Assembly: GCF_002999335.1 (NCBI RefSeq)
Contig: NW_020312525.1
Span: 124,001 to 188,000, forward strand
Source: Cyclospora cayetanensis
Lineage: Eukaryota > Apicomplexa > Conoidasida > Eucoccidiorida > Eimeriidae
Direction: 5' to 3'
DNA: 64,000 bases
The notes beneath the pieces were generated by a model. The model was not told where the DNA came from. It saw only the letters and a list, made by a program, of their open reading frames with translations, and did not search any database. The number at the start of each line of letters is the position of its first letter. Position 1 is the first letter of the stretch. The position numbers were made by a program, and so were the translations under genes. Positions 58,994-64,000 of this stretch are shown piece after piece.

Positions 58994-60799
58994 ATGCTGC
59001 GTCGCACTGCCCGCCTCCGAAAGGAGTATTTGTACCGCAAGTCTCTCGAAGAGAAGGAACGGCAGCTCTTAGACAGGAAGAAACGAGTGAAAGAGGCTCT
59101 TGAGGCTGGACGCCCGATCCCTACCGACATTGGGAGGGGCGCTGCGCAGCGCATTGCTCAGACGCTCGACCTGGAAGACGCCACAAGTCAAACTCGCGTG
59201 TCTGGCCATGTTGATGACGAATACGCGTATGCAGGTACGGCTTGAAGTGGATGGACACCTCAGAGGAGGGCGCTTTGTGTACAACAACGGAAGGCATCGG
59301 CCTCTTTCGTGCAAATCCTTTGCCGCCGCTGTCTTTGGGTGTTCTGCAGGTATATCGGATCCCAAAGTGGTGCTCACCACGTGTCGCTCGCCATCATCTC
59401 GCCTGCAGCAGTTCGCTAAAGAGTTTCGGCTCCTCATCCCTAACTGCCAGAGGATCAACAGGGGGGGTTTCATTTTGAGCGATCTCGCGGAGCTTTGCAG
59501 GGCCAACGACGTTACGGATCTCCTTATTCTCCATGAACACAGGGGTAAGTCGGGGATGAAGCGGTAGAGACGGCATGCAAATCTCGAGATCCTCGAGGAC
59601 TGCCAAAGTACTCGTTAAAGCACTTTTCAAAAAAAAATTCCAAGATTCACGCTCATCTGTGCATAAGCCGTGATGGGGGCCAGCGAGCTGTTGAAGAAAC
59701 GCATCCGGTTGCTGTCCTTACCGTAGTAGACCTTTTATCCGCTTTCATCTTTATGATCGTTGATTTGTAGGCTAAAATACGCTCCGCATGCGTAATTTCT
59801 TCTCTTGAGCTGTGTAGCTCAGTGAGTGGCTTTCTGCTCCCCGCTTTTGTATTTCCAGTGCGCATGTACTTGGGGTGTACGAATGCATTTCTTTTGCTTG
59901 GTTCGTCATTCCAATCTTACAGACGGCTACAGGAGTATCCCTTATGGAGTAATCTACGCTTGCAAGTTTATTGTCTTCATTTTGAGGGCTAGTGAGTGCG
60001 CTTCAGGTGAGCCCGATGGCCTCATCGTCTGCCACCTCCCTCATGGTCCTACGGCACATTTCTCCCTGAAGAATGTTTGCCTGAGGCATGACCTCCCGGA
60101 GAAGCCCGCAAACATGTCGGAGGTGAGCAGCTGTTGTTCTATGGTCCTATCCCATACCTTATGGACTGTGCTGCAGCAGTAGAACCAGCGCAGTACCTCT
60201 GTCTTTCATTTAGGGTTCGTCTATGTAGATATGTGCACATATATTTATACCTGTATGCACGTGTATGCTGTCGCCTGCTGTTCTCTGTGCGCTTGTGCGG
60301 GGTGTATAGGCGGCTCCACACTTGATCTTCCATAACTTTTCTTCTCGGATTGGCATTCGCGTTTGTTCAATCCTGAAGTACCTTTTCCCCCCGTCCAACG
60401 TGTCCAGCCAGAGAGTGCATGCCTTTGTCAATTTGAATGACTCGATACACTTCAGGCATTATACCTGGTCGGACACCCGAAAGCAGCCGAAGACAAGCAA
60501 CCCTAAAACTCCTGCCAGTAAGTAGTCACTTCCGTGCCCTCATGATCAATGCGGGTGGGTCGTTTTGTATCGCTTCTTTTGCAGCACATGCGTCCTGCTT
60601 TTTTGCTTGTGTGCTGTCTTTGTCTTCGCATTCAGACGAGGAGAACTCAAAACCCAGGGGCCTTGAATTGGTGGAGGTGGGCCCCCGTTTTACCCTCAAG
60701 CCCTTCAGGATTGAATTAGGAACTGTAGAAATGAGGGACCTGGAGAGTGAATGGGCCCTGAGGCCCTTCTTTAACTCCGCTAAAGCGACACTCGGCTAG
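58994..60799 (+). CDS. IMP4: IMP4, U3 snoRNP protein of the small-subunit processome
   Basis: IMP4 is a Brix-domain protein of the nucleolar U3 snoRNP needed for 18S rRNA processing. Five exons join in phase: 58994-59234, 59350-59544, 60007-60122, 60310-60517 and 60636-60799, giving about 307 residues. The N-terminus MLRRTARLRKEYLYRKSLEE is the family start. HVDDEYAYAG, then SDPKVVLTTCRSPSSRL, QQFAKEFRLLIPNCQRINRG, DLLILHEHRG, LIVCHLPHGPTAHFSL, RHDLPEKPANMSE and HNFSSRIGIRVCSILKYLFP follow the Brix core closely. The C-terminus EVGPRFTLKPFRIELGT...EWALRPF matches too. Length is close to that of other IMP4 proteins, and no homopolymer insert is present, unlike most neighbours. Identification is near certain. 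Confidence -1.
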
Positions 60800-62230
60800 A
60801 ATCCGGTGGCTAACCACAGAGTATACGGTGTATGATTCCACAGAAGCTGAGCGCCAGCGCGCTGTGGTGTTCGGGTTTGTGCGTTACTACACCCCACGTG
60901 GAGTGTGGGTGCACTCTACTGCGTGGATGGGGCTAGCGAGGAGAGGAACAGGCTTGGGGGCCCCAACATAGTCGTTTTTTTAGCTTTTGCTAGATTAACG
61001 GTCAGAGGAGCGTATACATAGCTTATGTGATATGGACACTTTTTGGAAGCCCAGTCTGGCATGAGAGGTGCGTAACCCCGGCCACAGGTGGATGCTGCAC
61101 TAGACAGCTGAACCCCTCAAAAAATAAGTGCAGCAAGAGAAGTTCGACCTTTGTTAGGTAAGCGACCAGTAGCTTTACTTTGGCCAGTTGCCTTAGTTTA
61201 AGGACGGATGCCCAACTAGCTTGTGGCACAGCTGCTGGCACTCCTTTGTCGTTAGCAGACTGGACAGAATGTCTACGGGCGGGAACAGAGACCCCTGGGA
61301 CCGAGGCGCGGTCTCTTATAATGTCTCTGCACCGCGCTTTACCTACACACTTGTGAGCTTCAACATAGTGGGACCCAATGACGGGATTTGCAGAAGGAAT
61401 GCAAGCAACAACAAAGAATACTTACTCCTGGGATCCCATGCGTACTTTACCCTGTATCTTTCAACCCCCTTACATGAAGACGCTGCACTTCTCATGAAGC
61501 CACATGTAGCACACTACGGCATCATTGATACCCGTGGTGGGATGGGCATGCATGCAAGGAGAGCATGCACTTACCAAAGTCTCAACCTTACAAGTGCGAA
61601 TATAAGTATTTGATTAACCATTAAAAGAAATCAAAAAACTATGGAAGACGCGGAGAAGAATATGTTTGGGGTCACAGAATTTCAATGTTCAGCCCCCGCT
61701 TGAACATCAACCCCACCACAAAACTTGTTTCCTCTCGTGTTCCTCTTTTCTCCTGAATCCAACAGCTCAGTTCCGGATACAGATCGCCTAGAATATTTTG
61801 ATGGGTTACATCTTTCGCTTACCGCATGTGGGGTGTAATGACACCCATGCTCCCTTTAGCTGTATCGACCGACATGCTACACTTTTCGAATGCGTTAGTG
61901 TTGGCTCCGTATGAGACCCTTATAGCATTTATCCTACTAATCCTATCTTTCTATTAATTCTTTATGTGTGTGGCTTCTCACATCCTCCCCTAGCTGCAGG
62001 GATGAGGCGTTAGCGCCTTGCGCTAAGCCAGCGCACAGCACCCTGGCCTCCATCTGAGGCGGTTCATCATGCATGACTAGCCAGCACTTCAGCTGTTCAT
62101 CTCCTTGCATAGATATGTGGCAAGACACATGGCCCCCTAGCACACCAAAGGGAAGCGGGGGCCCTAAGGAAGGCTCTTTCTTATATGGAAGTTCTTTAGA
62201 CGGCCGCAGCTCGAAGGCACCTCGTACACA
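60800..62230. other. Intergenic region between IMP4 and MCM8-like genes
   Basis: About 1.4 kb. A frame at 61269-61613 (MSTGGNRDPWDRGAVSYN...) is open for 114 codons but lacks splice or family support. The rest is AT-richer and without features that I can name. Confidence -1.
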
Positions 62231-63976
62231 ATGACTTCTCTAGCGCTCCTCGAACTGTTCTTTCCAGGAGAGGCACAGGATGGTTCGTTCCTAGCCTCTT
62301 TGCGCCACTAGCGCACCTCGTGCTCTTGCTGCATGTGCGAGTTTTAGGTTGCTATCGCTCTCGGTGCAAGCGTTTTGCCTCGTTGCGGGCTCGATGTGTC
62401 TACAGAAGGGCTCCAGCAATTCGTATCTCTTTGGCTAGACTTCTTCACCCAACATGCAGAGGAAGTCCTTCCAGTGGTCCGTTGGTTTGGTGCAGCTTGC
62501 CGCCATACCGCTGCAGTTCGTGTTGCTGAAAAACACTTTTCTGTAGTTGTTTGTCGCACCGCTTGCTAGAGACCGCTCCTTCCGGACCATGCGTCTACCG
62601 AATCGCTGTAGTCTCTACTGCTTTTTCCGTGTTTGCTGCCTCAAGACGCTGTGTTTTCTGCCCTTCATCGGTGGAAATATTTGTTTGTCGGCGTACGTGG
62701 ATAGCAGACCTCTGGTGCTCTTCTGTTTTTGTCGGGCGTTCCCTGCTGCCTTTGCTGCTGCAGATCGATCCGTTTACACTGGAGGTCCCTCTGGTGCTCT
62801 CGCGTCTCATGGCGCTCTCTCCGCCCCCAAATGCTTCGGCTTTCCTCTCATCCCTCCGTTGCTCCCCCCAAGACCTCCTTCAGGCCATGGGTTGTGCGCT
62901 GCATGCTCTGCTGCTCCTGCCTCAATTCTCCTCCCAAGTGCCGGCTGCCTCTGCCGTTGCAGCCGCAGCAATCACGGAGGAAGCCGTCACTGCCGTCTCA
63001 GCGACACTGGCGGAGCTGCCAGCAGAGGCTGCGGAGCTGGCTGGGCTTACAGGGGGCTGCCCCATTGTTGTTACGGTTCGCCTTATCGATTTAGAGGCCC
63101 CTATCTCCTTCGGTTCTCTGCGGAGCAATCAGGTGCCTTGCCGCTGTTGCTGCTAAAATCAGCTTCTCCTTCCAGGCCGGTGCTGTGCCCCTGTGTGGTT
63201 GTCTTGCTAGTATGCGCTGGCGCTCTCGGATATGCATCCCATGCGGCTTTTCATTTTGCCGCATTTCCATTCAATTTATATCGCAGTGGCTAGCTGCGTT
63301 TGTGCGTCTCCGTGAAGAAACGCGCCTCAGAACAGTGCCTCGTGAAAGCCGACCCTCCAGGAAGCTTTCCTCCCTTTCTTGGTAGTCTCTTTGTGCCTGT
63401 CTCGTACGAAATGAATCTCTGAGTTGCCTAAGGGATGGCTCTTGCTGTGGCTGCACATAAGTTGACATCCCCTGCTAGATATAGACACAGAGAGAATGGG
63501 CTTCGTGGGGGCTCAGCTTTCACGTGGCACTCTACTGAGGCACCTGTCGTCATACCCACAAACGCATTAGCCATGTGTGCATGTGTACATGTATATGTAT
63601 GTGTTGGTGTGTATGCATGTGTGTGTGTATGTGTTTGTGTATATGTACGCATTTGTGTGCCTTCATGTGTGTGTGTATGTGTTTGTGTGTATTCATGTAT
63701 GTGTGTGTGTGTGTGTGCATGTTTATGTCTATATGTATGCGTTTGTGTGTATTCATGTGTGTGTGTATGTGTTTGTGTATATGTACGCATTTGTGTGTAT
63801 ATGTATGCATGTGTCTGTGTGTGTGTGTGTGCATGTGCTTGCATTTAGATTGGCCGCCTGGTGTCTATACACGGGGCCGTCCTTCGTGTGCATTCTCCCC
63901 AGCCCCTTGTGCAGCGGCTCGCCTTTGAATGCGCCAAGTGTGGATCGAGGACTGTCAAGTTGCTGACCGATGGACG
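62231..63976 (+). CDS. MCM8: MCM8-like DNA helicase, N-terminal part, cut by window end
   Basis: MCM8, with MCM9, acts in homologous recombination repair. Supported exons: about 62384-62500 (LQQFVSLWLDFFTQHAEEVL, like the family's AFEKFFTRH), 62762-63130 (IDPFTLEVPLVLSRLMAL; then SPQDLLQAMGCALHALLLL, matching KTLACMGLAIHQVL; then VTVRLIDLEAPISFGSLR at its end), perhaps 63291-63384 (WLAAFVRLREETRLRTV), and 63903-63976 (PLVQRLAFECAKCGSRTVKL then LTDGR). The last is the MCM8 zinc-finger start, parallel to PLCTKMAFLCAACG...LPDGK, and it ends at a GTAAGA donor. An Ala/Glu-rich insert sits in the second exon. The ATPase core lies beyond the window. The start at 62231 (MTSLALLELFFPG) is a guess, since its link to the next exon is unclear. 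Assignment to MCM is firm, to MCM8 likely. Confidence -1.
63574..63842. repeat. TG-rich minisatellite in MCM8-like intron
   Basis: About 270 bases of TGTGTGTATGTGTTTGTGTA-type sequence, with a longer unit recurring (TGTGTGTATGTGTTTGTGTA near 63618, 63668 and 63760; ATATGTACGCATTTGTGTG near 63640 and 63779). It lies in the intron before the zinc-finger exon. The open frames across it (Cys/Val or His/Thr runs) are artefacts of the repeat. Confidence -1.
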
Positions 63977-64000
63977 GTAAGAAAATCGGGAGAAACTGCT

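Noticed and set aside
61269..61613. 114-codon + strand frame, MSTGGNRDPWDRG start
   Set aside because: No family match, no convincing splice partner and no repeat support; could be an exon but not supportable.
63428..63966. Cys/Val-rich and His/Thr-rich open frames in all phases
   Set aside because: They are the TG minisatellite read in several frames; intronic.
1..64000. tRNA, rRNA, CRISPR arrays, transposase or reverse transcriptase genes
   Set aside because: None seen on reading both strands; no cloverleaf-like blocks or mobile-element proteins could be supported.

Overview
The window reads as nuclear DNA of a coccidian apicomplexan, most likely Eimeria or a close relative such as Cyclospora. 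Genes are broken by many short GT-AG introns. CAG/CTG/AGC triplet tracts are everywhere and give runs of Gln, Ala, Ser or Leu depending on frame. There is a telomere-like CCCTAAA stretch inside an intron, and one gene (a kringle and GCC2/GCC3 cysteine-repeat membrane protein) belongs to the apicomplexan CRMP family. I saw no bacterial, viral or organellar genes, no CRISPR array, no rRNA and no recognisable tRNA. Exon coordinates were read by eye from frames and splice signals, so donors and acceptors may be off by a few bases.

Layout, left to right: (1) 256-8145 (+) a large HEAT-type gene matching condensin II subunit G2 (NCAPG2). (2) 8990-11044 (+) a Gln-rich protein of unknown function. (3) 13741-16430 (+) LEO1, a Paf1-complex subunit. 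(4) 17527-19167 (+) an unrecognised gene with a faint AP2-like stretch. (5) 20948-22940 (-) an unrecognised multi-exon gene. (6) 23014-25775 (-) a dual-specificity phosphatase with a C-terminal Arg/Ser-rich tail. (7) 26723-28170 (+) a cytochrome b5-domain protein. (8) 28523-33783 (-) SDA1, a 60S biogenesis factor, divergent from (9) 34537-37309 (+) a PDCD2-like/TSR4 protein, a chaperone for a 40S protein. (10) 38825-51194 (+) a roughly 17-exon CRMP-like membrane protein. (11) 52544-57507 (-) an unrecognised secreted or membrane protein with a signal anchor and one C-terminal transmembrane helix. (12) 58994-60799 (+) IMP4 of the U3 snoRNP. (13) 62231 to about 63976 (+) the N-terminal part of an MCM8-like helicase, cut by the window end.

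Working together: three genes (SDA1, TSR4/PDCD2-like, IMP4) serve ribosome assembly, and SDA1 and TSR4 share a 753-base divergent intergenic region. NCAPG2, MCM8 and LEO1 act on chromatin and DNA. The CRMP-like gene is the clearest parasite-specific function, because relatives in Toxoplasma and Plasmodium act in rhoptry discharge and host-cell entry. The least explained parts are the unknown membrane protein at 52544-57507, the unknown gene at 20948-22940, and the fusion of a phosphatase to an SR-like tail.

[Form note: the original answer gave no confidence values for features; -1 is a placeholder meaning not stated.]
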